Below are positions 17,827 through 26,230 of a DNA stretch of 64,000 nt, piece by piece (position 1 is the stretch's first letter; every line of letters begins with the position of its first letter). The translations under genes were made by a program, and so were the position numbers. This DNA comes from Streptomyces sp. NBC_00273. GTDB taxonomy: Bacteria > Actinomycetota > Actinomycetes > Streptomycetales > Streptomycetaceae. The notes beneath the pieces are model-generated. The model was not told the DNA's origin. It saw only the letters and a program-made list of their open reading frames with translations, and searched no databases. The stretch spans positions 1,860,001-1,924,000 of the forward strand of contig NZ_CP108067.1 of the NCBI RefSeq assembly GCF_036178145.1. Direction: 5' to 3'.

Positions 17827-19095
17827 TCAGTAGGCGTACGTGGTGTTGCCGCCCAGGGACACGGCCACGTTCTTGATCGCCGAGCCCTCCTTGAGGATCT
17901 TCACCGACTCGTAGCGGGGGACGGTGGTGCCGTTGCCGAGCTGGCCCTCGCCGTTGTGGCCCCAGGTGAAGACGTCGTCCGCGGTCACCGCGACGCCGTG
18001 GCGGGCTCCGGCGGCGAGGTGCTGGACGCCCGCCAGGCGGGGGATCTCGACGGGCGCGGTGCGGTTGGTGCGCGAGACGTTGTCGCCGAACGACTCGTCG
18101 CCCTCGAGGAGCTGTCCGTACTGGTTGTTGCCCCAGCCCCAGACATGGCTGTCGCTGGTCTTGACGTAGTTGTGGAAGGCGCCGGCTTCGATGTCGGAGA
18201 CGCCCTCGACCCAGTCGACGTCGACCGGAACCGTAGAGGACTTGGTACTGGAGTTGCCGAGCTGGCCGTAGATGTTGTACCCCCAGGACTTGACGGTGTC
18301 CTCGGCAGTGAGCGCGAGGGCGTGGTGGCAGCCCGCGTCGACCTCGACGACGTTCTCCAGCCCCTGCACCTGGCGCGGGACGGAGCTGGTGGCGCGGCTT
18401 CCGTTGCCGAGCTGACCGTGGATGCCGCGGCCCCACGCGTAGACCTTGCCGTTCTCCAGCAGGGCCAGGCTGAAGTCGCAGCCCGCGGAGATCTGCTTCA
18501 CCTTCGGCATGCCCTGGACCCGGTCGGGGACGGTGCGGCTGTCTCCGGTGCGGTTGTTGCCGAGCTGGCCGTAGGCGTTGTCGCCCCAGGAGTAGACCTG
18601 GCCGGAGGTGTCGAGGGCGAGGCCGTGCTTCCCGCCGGCCGCGACGCTCTTGATGTTGGTCAGGCGCGGGACGGTGGTCGGCACGGTCTGGTTGGTGTTG
18701 CCTCCGTTGCCGAGCTGGCCGGAGGAGTTGTGGCCCCAGGACTTGACGGTGCTGTCGGTGCGGGCGAGTACGAAGGAGTCGGCCGACGAGGTTCCGCCGG
18801 CCGAGATCTCGTCGACGTCGCCCCGGAAGAGGCTGGTGACGGAGGAGGGGGAAAGGCTGTCGGCGAGGGTGCCGTTGCCGAGCTGGCCGGTGCGTCCGGC
18901 ACCCCAGCTCAGGACGGTCGGGTTGCCCTCGTTGGCCGTGGCCGTGGGGGCGGCCAGAGCCGTGGCCATGGCCGTGGTGACGGCCGCGAGCATCCAGCGG
19001 CGGCGGGCCAAGGTGCGCGGGCCGGACGGGGCCGCTGCGGCTGCGTCGTGCGGGGAGCGTGCCCGGTCGGGGCTTGAGAGGAGTCGGGGGGTCAT
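17827..19095 (-). CDS. secreted RCC1-repeat protein (first of three tandem paralogues)
   Basis: 422 residues from the ATG at 19095 with AAGGAG upstream. The N-terminus is longer than in the other two, with an RRR-W motif (LARRRWMLAAVTTAMATALA) before the hydrophobic stretch, which could suit Tat or Sec export. Seven repeats follow (SWGAGRTGQLGNGT to TWGHNGEGQLGNGT). Repeat six is degenerate (GWGNNQYGQLLEGD). The C-terminus is TTYAY. First gene of the three-gene unit. Confidence 0.85.
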   Translation of the reverse strand: MTPRLLSSPDRARSPHDAAAAAPSGPRTLARRRWMLAAVTTAMATALAAPTATANEGNPTVLSWGAGRTGQLGNGTLADSLSPSSVTSLFRGDVDEISAGGTSSADSFVLARTDSTVKSWGHNSSGQLGNGGNTNQTVPTTVPRLTNIKSVAAGGKHGLALDTSGQVYSWGDNAYGQLGNNRTGDSRTVPDRVQGMPKVKQISAGCDFSLALLENGKVYAWGRGIHGQLGNGSRATSSVPRQVQGLENVVEVDAGCHHALALTAEDTVKSWGYNIYGQLGNSSTKSSTVPVDVDWVEGVSDIEAGAFHNYVKTSDSHVWGWGNNQYGQLLEGDESFGDNVSRTNRTAPVEIPRLAGVQHLAAGARHGVAVTADDVFTWGHNGEGQLGNGTTVPRYESVKILKEGSAIKNVAVSLGGNTTYAY

Positions 19096-19676
19096 GCGCT
19101 GCTCTCCTTGGTGTGGGGGCGTACGGAACCTCGGCGCGCAGTGGGGGTCTCCGCGGGCCGAGGCGTACGGGAGCCCGGCGGTGAGGTCTGTCGACGCCGT
19201 CGGGCTTGTCAGTAGGGTTACCGGAAATGATCACCATTACGAGCCGGCGGCACAGAACCACCTTTTTGCCGGGCACTCGTTCGAGTACCCACCCACACGG
19301 AGCATCAGGGGCCGAACACGGCGGGGCGGGAGAGGCGCCTGGCGGGCCGCCGGTCGGCCGCACCCGACAGGGGAGGCCGGCGTCCCCGCAGCGGTAGCAC
19401 GAGGAATCCCGGCCCTCCCGAAGGGTGCCGGAAGCGGGTGTGCCGGTCAGCCCCGGATGTCGCGCCACCCCTTCTTCTCGCCTGGCATCCGGGGCAATTG
19501 GGCGGCACGGCCGTTGCGGTGAACACGACCGGAGGCCGCGCCGCACCGTGTGTCCTGCCGTGCAGCCAAGGTCGGTCCGATTAGCTTCAGATCACCTTTG
19601 ATGATCACGGAGGCCGCTTTCCGTGGCCCCGGCATCGGCTCCATGACGCCCTCCACCCACCTTTCCGGGAGTTCAG
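19096..19676. promoter_or_regulatory. 581-bp divergent intergenic region
   Basis: No gene is seen. It must hold the promoters of the RCC1 operon (minus) and the secreted-protein operon (plus). An AT-rich palindromic element AATGATCACCATT at 19226-19238 and a GATCAC repeat pair near 19590-19610 are the only notable motifs. Confidence 0.4.
19226..19238. promoter_or_regulatory. AATG-ATCAC-CATT inverted repeat, possible metalloregulator-like site
   Basis: A short dyad in AT-rich context, about 130 bases upstream of the RCC1 operon start. It loosely resembles Zur/Fur-type boxes, but the match is weak and no metal gene is nearby. Confidence 0.2.
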
Positions 19677-20204
19677 GTGAACCCACGCACGTCCGCGCGC
19701 CGCGCCCTGTCCGCCGCCCTGCTCGCCTCTGCCCTGTCGCTCGCCGCCCCGGCGTTCCTCGCCGCGCCCGCCCACGCCGACCCCGCCGGGTACGCCGCCC
19801 CGAGTGCCCCCACCGAGGACTGCGCCGCCGACGACCAGGCGTGCAAGGACCGGAAGGAGGACGAGGAGCAGGTGAAGGAGGTCGAGGAGAAGCAGAAGGA
19901 GACCGAGGAGGACGCGAAGAAGGCGGAGAAGACCATCGAGGACGTCGGCAAGAAGCTGGCGGAGTGCGAGCCCGGCTCCAGCAGCTGCATGGAGGGGCTC
20001 ACCGGCCCGGGCATGGGCGAGAAGCAGGGCATCACCGACATGACCAGCACCGTCAAGGGCTTCAAGCCCGGTCCCGCCGGCGACGCGTCCGCCGCGGTCA
20101 CCTCCACCTGCTCCGACTTCGTCGCGTCGCTGCCGACTGGATCGGCGGACGATTCCCAGAGCCCCTTCCCCGTCGCCCAGTTGTGCGCCCTGCTCGGCGG
20201 CTGA
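19677..20204 (+). CDS. secreted protein with a charged coiled coil
   Basis: 175 residues from a GTG. A signal peptide (RALSAALLASALSLAAPAFL, cleavage near AHA-DP) is followed by a short Ala-rich stretch and about 50 residues dominated by Lys and Glu (EDEEQVKEVEEKQKETEEDA), a strong coiled-coil candidate at residues 57-100. Four later or flanking cysteines (CAADDQAC, CEPGSSSC) could form disulfides. Family not recognised. It starts a three-gene set of secreted proteins with 52- and 110-bp gaps. Confidence 0.75.
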   Translation: MNPRTSARRALSAALLASALSLAAPAFLAAPAHADPAGYAAPSAPTEDCAADDQACKDRKEDEEQVKEVEEKQKETEEDAKKAEKTIEDVGKKLAECEPGSSSCMEGLTGPGMGEKQGITDMTSTVKGFKPGPAGDASAAVTSTCSDFVASLPTGSADDSQSPFPVAQLCALLGG

Positions 20205-20256
20205 CCGAACCGCGCACGCCGCTCCCCGCCCCCTCACTCCTCGAAGGGATCCCCCC

Positions 20257-21102
20257 ATGCCCGCGCGCCGCATCGTGCTCGCCGCCCCGGCTCTGGCCCT
20301 CGCCGTGTCCCTGGCCTCTCCCCTCACCGCCCTGGCCGCGCCACCCCAGCCCGCGGCCGATCCCGGCCCCGTTCCCCGACCCCGTGCCGTGACCGCCGAC
20401 GGCCGCCCCGCGAAGGTCGCCGACGTTCTGAAGGAGTGCGAGCAGAATCCGTCCGGCTGCTCCTTCCGGATCGACCGCAAACTCGGGATCGAGTTCGCCA
20501 CGACGGTCAGGTCCCTGGGCAACGCCGTCATCAACTGCACCCAGAACGACATGAACGTCGAGCGGACGGTGACCCTGCACGCCGTCACCACCGACAACAT
20601 CAACGGCGAGATCTCCGGCTCCGTCACCGCCGAGGGCACCATCCAAGCCTCCGGAGAGGTCACCACCACCCTCGCCAACGAAAGCGGCACCACCCACAAG
20701 GGGCCCAACCTGGACAAGGGCCCCACCACCGAGGCAGCCACCAAGGTCAACGTCGGCGGCGGCGGGAAGATCGCCGGCGAGACCAGCGCCAAGCTGGCCT
20801 TCCAGGCCGCGTTCAAGGCCGCGTACGCGAAGACGTGGACGGTCGACACCACCGAGACCACGACCTACAAGAGCACCGTCAAGGCCCACGACATGATGGT
20901 GTTCGGCGCGACCGTCGCCATGCGCCGCATCGTCGGACAGCTCGTCACGAACAAGGGCAGCGGCATTCTCAACGTGGCCGTCGACAGCCCCTCCATGGCC
21001 AACGACAGCCACTTCGTCGCGCAGACGTCCACCGCCCCCGGCGGTCTCTGCAGCGGCACGCGGCCCCCGGGCAACTCGGCTCCCGGCCAGCCCGGCCCGT
21101 GA
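20257..21102 (+). CDS. secreted protein with a Thr/Ser-rich beta-strand domain shared with the next gene
   Basis: 281 residues with a signal peptide (cleavage near TALA-APP). The core has Cys...GCSFRIDRK then INCTQNDMNVERTVTLHAVT, long alternating Ser/Thr strands, and AAYAKTWTVDTTETTTYKST followed by a region ending AVDSPS. The same landmarks occur in the protein encoded at 21213. The strand pattern resembles aerolysin/ETX-like pore-forming proteins, but that is a visual impression, not an established match. No enzyme motif is seen. Confidence 0.75.
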   Translation: MPARRIVLAAPALALAVSLASPLTALAAPPQPAADPGPVPRPRAVTADGRPAKVADVLKECEQNPSGCSFRIDRKLGIEFATTVRSLGNAVINCTQNDMNVERTVTLHAVTTDNINGEISGSVTAEGTIQASGEVTTTLANESGTTHKGPNLDKGPTTEAATKVNVGGGGKIAGETSAKLAFQAAFKAAYAKTWTVDTTETTTYKSTVKAHDMMVFGATVAMRRIVGQLVTNKGSGILNVAVDSPSMANDSHFVAQTSTAPGGLCSGTRPPGNSAPGQPGP

Positions 21103-21212
21103 ACGAGATCCCGGCCCCCGCCGCCCCACCCCAGCGCCTCGCCGCCGCGCAAAGTCACCCCGCGCCCGGCCTCCGGCGGTTCCTGCCGCCCCACCCGAGG
21201 AGGGTCCCCGCC

Positions 21213-22601
21213 ATGAGACACCCCTTCCGTCCGCCCCTGGGCGCCACCCTGACCGTGCTCACCGCCACCGCCGTCCTCCTACCGCCCCTCGCCACCACCG
21301 TCCAGGCCGCTCCTGGCGAACAACCCGTGGCCGTCCTCAACGGTGACTTCGCCGAGCCCGCCACGAAGGGCGACGGCCCCACCACCGTCACCATCGACAA
21401 CTGGACCGGTGCGAACCAGCGTTACTCCCCCGCCGCCTCCGGCCGGACCGGAACCTCCCACGCCGTCGCCCTGCAGAAGGACGGCAACACCCTGCGGCAA
21501 CGGCTTCGCGGAGTGCGCGCCGGAGCCCGGGTCACCGTCACCTACGAGGACAGCCCCGCCGTCTCCAAGGAGTGCGTGGCCGCCGACGTCGACAGCGGCC
21601 AGCCGTACACCGTCGAGGGCGGCGGCGGACCGGTCCAGGCGGTGACCACCGCCGCCGACACCGGCCGGGTCAAGGGCACTCCCGGCACGGGCAAGTGGAC
21701 CAGCCGCACCTATGCGTTCACCGCCGGCGAGAGCGATCCGGCACTCACCTTCACCTCGAAGGTCACCGGCACCAAGACGCACCTCACCTGCACCCCGATG
21801 ATCGCCGCCATCCGCGCGGTGGAAGTGCCCCCGGCCGTCGACCAGACCGTCGACCGGACGGCGCTCGGCACGTCCGAGGCCTTCAAGGGCAACGAACGCG
21901 AGAAGTCCCTGCACAACGCTGCGGCCGCCTGCAACGGCGAGAACGCCTGCACCTTCCGCCCCGACAAGCGGACTTCCTTCCGTTACTTCGGCCAGGCCCG
22001 CGTCATCGGCGAGACGTTCATCAACTGCACCCGCAACCCGCTGGAACACACCCGCACCCTGCAGTACGCCGAACGCAGTCACGACAGCATCGCCCAGACC
22101 TACGCCGACGCGAACCTCGCCCTGGAAGAAGTCGCCCGCCTGCCCACCACGGGTGACCGCGCCGAGGACGTCAAACGGATCAAGGCGCGCCCGATGGCCA
22201 CCCAGTTCGCCCTCGCCTACGAGAAGACCTGGCAGCGGCCCTGGCAGTGGTTCAGCAGCGACCAACGCCAGATCAACGAGAAGATCCAGCCCGGCGAGGT
22301 CAGCTGGGTCGAACTCCAGCCCAGCAGGGAACGCGTGGAGGGCTGGTTCGTCAGCAACAAGGACGACTACCGCCTCCACGCGGTCATCGACGGCCCCTCC
22401 CGGGCCGTACCCGACCGGCTCATGCAGCGCACCGGCCCGATGACCGAGACCGAGAAGCAACGGTGCATCGCCGACCGCCCCACGACCACCACCCCCGTCG
22501 GCGCGGGCACCCCCGCCTCCTCCGCCGACAAGGGCCTCCAGGAAATCCCCGCTCTCACCGCCCCGGGAACCCGCGCGGCCACTACCATCCCGCTCAACTG
22601 A
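21213..22601 (+). CDS. secreted two-domain protein, C-terminal domain paralogous to the upstream gene
   Basis: 462 residues from the ATG at 21213 with GGAGGG 8 bases upstream. The signal peptide ends near VQA-APGE. Residues about 35-205 form a beta-rich, carbohydrate-binding-like module (AVLNGDFAEP, DNWTGANQRY, and two cysteines). Residues about 230-410 repeat the landmarks of the previous protein: Cys...ACTFRPDKR, FINCTRNPLEHTRTLQYAER, FALAYEKTWQRPWQWFSSDQ, GEVSWVELQPSRERVEGWFV and AVIDGPS. No catalytic motif is seen. A strong hairpin follows the gene. Confidence 0.75.
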   Translation: MRHPFRPPLGATLTVLTATAVLLPPLATTVQAAPGEQPVAVLNGDFAEPATKGDGPTTVTIDNWTGANQRYSPAASGRTGTSHAVALQKDGNTLRQRLRGVRAGARVTVTYEDSPAVSKECVAADVDSGQPYTVEGGGGPVQAVTTAADTGRVKGTPGTGKWTSRTYAFTAGESDPALTFTSKVTGTKTHLTCTPMIAAIRAVEVPPAVDQTVDRTALGTSEAFKGNEREKSLHNAAAACNGENACTFRPDKRTSFRYFGQARVIGETFINCTRNPLEHTRTLQYAERSHDSIAQTYADANLALEEVARLPTTGDRAEDVKRIKARPMATQFALAYEKTWQRPWQWFSSDQRQINEKIQPGEVSWVELQPSRERVEGWFVSNKDDYRLHAVIDGPSRAVPDRLMQRTGPMTETEKQRCIADRPTTTTPVGAGTPASSADKGLQEIPALTAPGTRAATTIPLN

Positions 22602-22616
22602 GAGGCACTCGTACGG

Positions 22617-22701
22617 CGATCTCCTGCCCGGGTGCGTCGAGCAGGGCGGCGGCCTGCACCTCTGGTCGCCGCCCTGCTCGACGCACCCGGGCGCAGGATC
22701 G
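22617..22701. terminator. 25-bp perfect-stem hairpin, bidirectional terminator
   Basis: Left arm 22627-22651 (starts CCCGGGTGCGTCGAGCAGGG) is the exact complement of right arm 22667-22691, with a 15-base loop; an imperfect extension carries the pairing out to 22617-22701. It lies 26 bases after the stop of the secreted-protein operon and between convergent genes. Confidence 0.85.
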
Positions 22702-22839
22702 CACATTCTCCAGTCCGGCCAAGGCGCCCTGCTGGGGCGTCTGTCCGACCAACCACTGAAAGTGGGGGCGCGGAGGTACTGACCGGTCCCGTGGTACTGG
22801 CCCTGGCAGCGAGCCTGCGGCAGCCGTGCGGGCCCGGTC

Positions 22840-24210
22840 TCACTCGGCGGCGGAGGCCGGATCGTCGAGTTCGTGCAGCCCCGCCGGGTCCTCGTCGGTC
22901 AGCAGCTCCCCGGTCGCGGTGACGAAGCGCTGGGCGTGGCCCCGGTGGACGCAGAGGAGTTGGTCGCGCGTGCCGGTCCGGTCCCGGTACACGGCCAGCG
23001 CCGGACCGTACTTGCTGCTGTGCCCCGGCATCGCGGTGTCCGTACTCCACCCTGCGCCGTCGAAGGCGGACCACCACAGCTGCTGGCGGGCGGGATCACG
23101 GTGGACGCACATCAGCTTGCCGTCGAAGACGGCGAGGCCGATGTTGCTCCGGGTGCGGTGGCCGGGCAGGGCACCCTCGGAGGTCCAGGTGGTGCCGCTC
23201 AGCCGGGTCCAGTGGATCGCTCCGTCCTTGGGGTTGCCGTACAGCAGGTGCAGGTCGCCGTCGTACACGGCGAGCGCCGGGGACCTCGTGGTGGCGCAGC
23301 CGGGGACGGGTTCGGGGGTTGTCCAGCTGCGGCCGTCCCGGCTGGTGGTGACCATGATCCGCTGGGCGGCGTCGGCGTAGGCGAGGTGGAGTGCGTCGCG
23401 GAACACGGCCAGCGCCGGGCCGTAGACGCTCTCGGCGTCCGGGACCGGCCGGTCCGGCGTCCAGGCATCCCCGTCGTACGAGGTCAGGGCCATGCCCCAG
23501 TCGCCCGAGCCGCCGCGGTGCGCACAGTACAGCCGGTCCTGGAACACGGCCAGGGCCGGGCTGCCCAGGGTGTGGTGACCGGGGAACGGCTGGTCCTCGG
23601 ACCGGCTGCCGTCCGCGCGGTGCGCGGTCCACCACAGGTCGGGGTCATCGCCCCGGCCTTCGTAGACGCAGTACAGGTCATCGCGGAAGACGGCCAGGGC
23701 CGGTGTTTCGGAGGCGTAGCGCGCCGTGAACTGCACGTCGGCTCCCCACCCTTCGCCCGGTTCGAACACGCTGAACCACAGGCCCGTCTGGCGCGGCGGC
23801 GCGTTGAGGGCCACGGGGGCGAGGAGGGTCGGCGCGGCCCACGGCGAGACCAGGTCGCACCCGGAGCCCCGGGCGGCCGCCCCGATCTGTTCGGCGCGTC
23901 CGGCCAGCCCGGCGCCGACGGTTTCGGCCAGGGCCTCGGGCAGGGAGCCGGCGAGCACTTCCTCCACCAGGTGGGGGAAGCCGCTGTCGGGCCCGGCGCT
24001 GTCGGGGGGTGCCAGGCGGTCGGCGGCGCCCTGGTCGAGGCGGAGGGCGAAGCCCCACTCCAGCAGGTGGACGGAGACGGACGCCCCCGCCGCGGCGAGC
24101 TCCGCGCCCGCCCGTTCCGCGCGCTCCACCGCCTTGGATGACGGAGCGTCCGCGCCGAACTCCGGTGCCTTGCCGCTCTGCCGCCCGGGGGCGGCGCCTT
24201 CGATCGCCAT
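22840..24210 (-). CDS. beta-propeller repeat protein without signal peptide
   Basis: 456 residues; AGGAGG precedes the ATG. Residues 1-140 are Ala-rich and helical with no known domain. From about 165 on there are six repeats of about 50 residues with the core P-A-L-A-V-F-x-D-x-L-Y-C-x-Y/H (PALAVFRDDLYCVYEG, PALAVFQDRLYCAHRG, PALAVYDGDLHLLYGN), typical of sialidase- or fucolectin-like propellers. No export signal is visible, so it may be cytoplasmic or exported otherwise. It lies 187 bp downstream of the N-oxygenase cluster on the same strand; membership is uncertain. Confidence 0.7.
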   Translation of the reverse strand: MAIEGAAPGRQSGKAPEFGADAPSSKAVERAERAGAELAAAGASVSVHLLEWGFALRLDQGAADRLAPPDSAGPDSGFPHLVEEVLAGSLPEALAETVGAGLAGRAEQIGAAARGSGCDLVSPWAAPTLLAPVALNAPPRQTGLWFSVFEPGEGWGADVQFTARYASETPALAVFRDDLYCVYEGRGDDPDLWWTAHRADGSRSEDQPFPGHHTLGSPALAVFQDRLYCAHRGGSGDWGMALTSYDGDAWTPDRPVPDAESVYGPALAVFRDALHLAYADAAQRIMVTTSRDGRSWTTPEPVPGCATTRSPALAVYDGDLHLLYGNPKDGAIHWTRLSGTTWTSEGALPGHRTRSNIGLAVFDGKLMCVHRDPARQQLWWSAFDGAGWSTDTAMPGHSSKYGPALAVYRDRTGTRDQLLCVHRGHAQRFVTATGELLTDEDPAGLHELDDPASAAE

Positions 24211-24397
24211 GCTGTCCTCCTGTCTGCGGGGCGCGGGTCGGAAGGCCGCATTCCGCGCGGCGCGCGGGCTAACCGTTCCGATCCGCGGATTGACATGGGC
24301 GCTTGCGGCCCGCTTCCGGCCAGGCGCTGGGCTGCGGGCCCTCCCACGCTTCGCCGGGGCGGCCGGTGCGGACGAGTAGCCGTTCGGCCGCCCGCCG

Positions 24398-24976
24398 TCA
24401 GCCGACTCGCCACTGGGTCGAGGGCTCGCGGGCGAGGGACGGAACGGGGGGCGCTTGCTGCCGTGCGTCCTGCGGCAGCGGGAGGATCCGGTCGCCCATG
24501 CGGATCGTCCCGCCGCGGACCACCTCGGCCCGTAGGCCGCCGCGATGCAGCAGGCCGCGGATCAGGCCGGGGCGGACCAGCTGTTCGAGGCGCGCGCAGG
24601 GTTCGCTGAGTTTGAGGCCGCGCAGGATCACCGTGCCGATCTGGAACTCCTGGTCCACCAGCGGATTGAGCCGGATGTCGCGGCAGACGAGGTTGCGCCG
24701 GCATTCGGCGGGGGCGAGCGTGATGCCGTGCTCGCGGGCCAGGGCCTCGAGCGCCTCGGCCTCGATGAGGGTGACGTCGCAGACCCCGGACGCCCGGCCG
24801 GTGCCCCGGCGCCGGGGCCGGGGGCCCTCGCCCGCCCAGTAGTTGCGGTCCCCCTCCAGCCCGCGGCCGGTCACCGCGCGGGCCCGTGCTACGCGGAAGG
24901 TGGGCTCCCCGGCGCGCGCGGCGAGGTGTAGGGAGGTGACCCGGCCGGGTCCGTGTAGCGGTGGAGCTTGTGCCAT
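24398..24976 (-). CDS. MOSC-domain protein
   Basis: 192 residues with MOSC hallmarks: GRGLEGDRNYW, a central EAEALEAL helix, RRNLVCRD, and the conserved cysteine in SEPCARLEQL. MOSC domains bind molybdenum cofactor or carry sulfur; YiiM- and mARC-like members reduce N-hydroxylated compounds. It starts 7 bases after the carrier-protein stop, so it belongs to the N-oxygenase operon, where a role in reducing an N-oxidised product or protecting the cell is a reasonable guess. Confidence 0.85.
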   Translation of the reverse strand: MAQAPPLHGPGRVTSLHLAARAGEPTFRVARARAVTGRGLEGDRNYWAGEGPRPRRRGTGRASGVCDVTLIEAEALEALAREHGITLAPAECRRNLVCRDIRLNPLVDQEFQIGTVILRGLKLSEPCARLEQLVRPGLIRGLLHRGGLRAEVVRGGTIRMGDRILPLPQDARQQAPPVPSLAREPSTQWRVG

Positions 24977-24983
24977 GGGCGGT

Positions 24984-25217
24984 TCACCCCTTGAGGAAGT
25001 GGTCCGTGAGGGACCGAAGGGTGCGGAACTGGTTCACGTCGATCTGGTCGAGCTGCAGTTCCCGGCCGATCAGGTCCTCCAGCAGCAGGATGAACTCCAT
25101 GAAGCCGAGCGAGTCGATCAGCCGGTTCTCGATCAGGTCGAGGTCCTCCGGGATCTCCTCGACGGTGGGGTTGCGTTCGCGCAGCCAGTCCACGACCGGC
25201 TTGATCACGTCGTCCAT
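24984..25217 (-). CDS. free-standing acyl/aminoacyl carrier protein
   Basis: 77 residues, the normal size of a carrier protein. The phosphopantetheine attachment site is Ser36 in LIDSLGFMEFI, preceded by an acidic helix-rich N-terminus (PTVEEIPEDLDLIENR). It starts 2 bases after the nitronate monooxygenase stop (TGA-CC-ATG). Its neighbour two genes upstream is an amino acid:carrier-protein ligase, so it most likely carries an amino acid as a thioester rather than a fatty acyl chain; that is inferred from context. Confidence 0.92.
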   Translation of the reverse strand: MDDVIKPVVDWLRERNPTVEEIPEDLDLIENRLIDSLGFMEFILLLEDLIGRELQLDQIDVNQFRTLRSLTDHFLKG

Positions 25218-25219
25218 GG

Positions 25220-26230
25220 TCACCTCTCCTGGATCCGGTGCGGCTGTCGGCAGGCCGTCGGGGGCCGGCGCACGCTCTCGTACTCCAGGCGGACCCGGGC
25301 AACGGTGACGGCGGCCGGGTGCAGGGCGGTGACGCGGCTGCAGGACCGGCCGCAGTACATGGCCATCTCCTCGATGCGGCCGGTGGTGGCCTCGCTCGGA
25401 GCCGCCGCACTGTAGCGCGGTACCGGGTGCTCCCGGCCGTCCACCCGCGTGGTGGCCATGAAGGTGGCCGGGGCGCGGTTCGAGGCATGGGTGAGGGCAT
25501 TGCGCAGGACCCGGTGCGGGCGGTTCGGCCAGCCGATGTCGAAGAGGGAGGTGATGATGGTGTCGTCGGCCACGGCCTCGACCACCCGGCGTTTGAACTC
25601 CGGGTGCGCGGTGGATTCTGTGGCCGGGACGAACAGGGTTCCGGCCATGGCCCCGTCCGCGCCGCGCGCCACGGCCTCCGCGAGGTCCTTCCCGGTGGCG
25701 ATCCCGCCCGCGACGGCCAGCACCGCGTGCGGGTGGCGGGCCCGGACGGCGGCTAGGAGAAGGTCCACGGGCAGTCGGCCGAGCAGGTGGCCGCCCGCTT
25801 CGGTGCCCTGGAGGACCAGCACCGCCGCGCCCTGCCGAAGGGCCGTGTCGGCGTCCGCGAGGGTGCCGACCTGGACCACCAGCAGGTGTCCGGCCGCCCG
25901 CACGGCCTCGGCCGCGTCGGCGTCGGGCAGCCCGAAAGAGGTGACGAAGCCGCCCCGGGGCAGTTCGGGCAGGACGGCCCGGAGCTGGGCCAGACAGCCG
26001 GCCGGCCCGGTGACCTCGGGGACCACGTTCACCCCGAACGGGCGGCCGGTGGCGGCCGCCACCTCCCGGACCAGCCGGGCGGCCCGCGCGGGCGCTTCCT
26101 TGTACAGCGCGAGGGTCCCGCCCGCTCCGGCCCGGGACACCTCGGCGCACAGGGCGGGGCCGGCGACGGCGCCCATCCCGGCTTGGAGCAGGGGCAGTTC
26201 GAGCCCGAGCCGGGCGGTCAGTCGGGTCAC
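25220..26230 (-). CDS. nitronate monooxygenase family flavoprotein (NMO / 2-nitropropane dioxygenase-like)
   Basis: 336 residues from a GTG overlapping the upstream stop as GTGA (26227-26230). TIM-barrel FMN-binding landmarks are present: PLLQAGMGAVAGPALCAEVS at the start, QGTEAGGH, and AVAGGIATGKDLAEAVARGA then AGTLFVPATES. NMOs oxidise alkyl nitronates using O2, and relatives reduce enoyl or quinone substrates. Next to a di-iron N-oxygenase a role on a nitro or nitronate intermediate, or in detoxifying one, is plausible but unproven. Confidence 0.88.
   Translation of the reverse strand: MTRLTARLGLELPLLQAGMGAVAGPALCAEVSRAGAGGTLALYKEAPARAARLVREVAAATGRPFGVNVVPEVTGPAGCLAQLRAVLPELPRGGFVTSFGLPDADAAEAVRAAGHLLVVQVGTLADADTALRQGAAVLVLQGTEAGGHLLGRLPVDLLLAAVRARHPHAVLAVAGGIATGKDLAEAVARGADGAMAGTLFVPATESTAHPEFKRRVVEAVADDTIITSLFDIGWPNRPHRVLRNALTHASNRAPATFMATTRVDGREHPVPRYSAAAPSEATTGRIEEMAMYCGRSCSRVTALHPAAVTVARVRLEYESVRRPPTACRQPHRIQER

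Noticed and set aside
15400..19095. regularly spaced DNA repeats of about 150-165 bases, considered as a CRISPR or minisatellite
   Set aside because: The periodicity comes from the RCC1 protein repeats; there are no identical direct repeats with unique spacers and no cas genes.
19226..19238. Zur or Fur binding site
   Set aside because: The dyad is short and matches known boxes only loosely, and no zinc or iron gene is nearby; kept only as a low-confidence motif.
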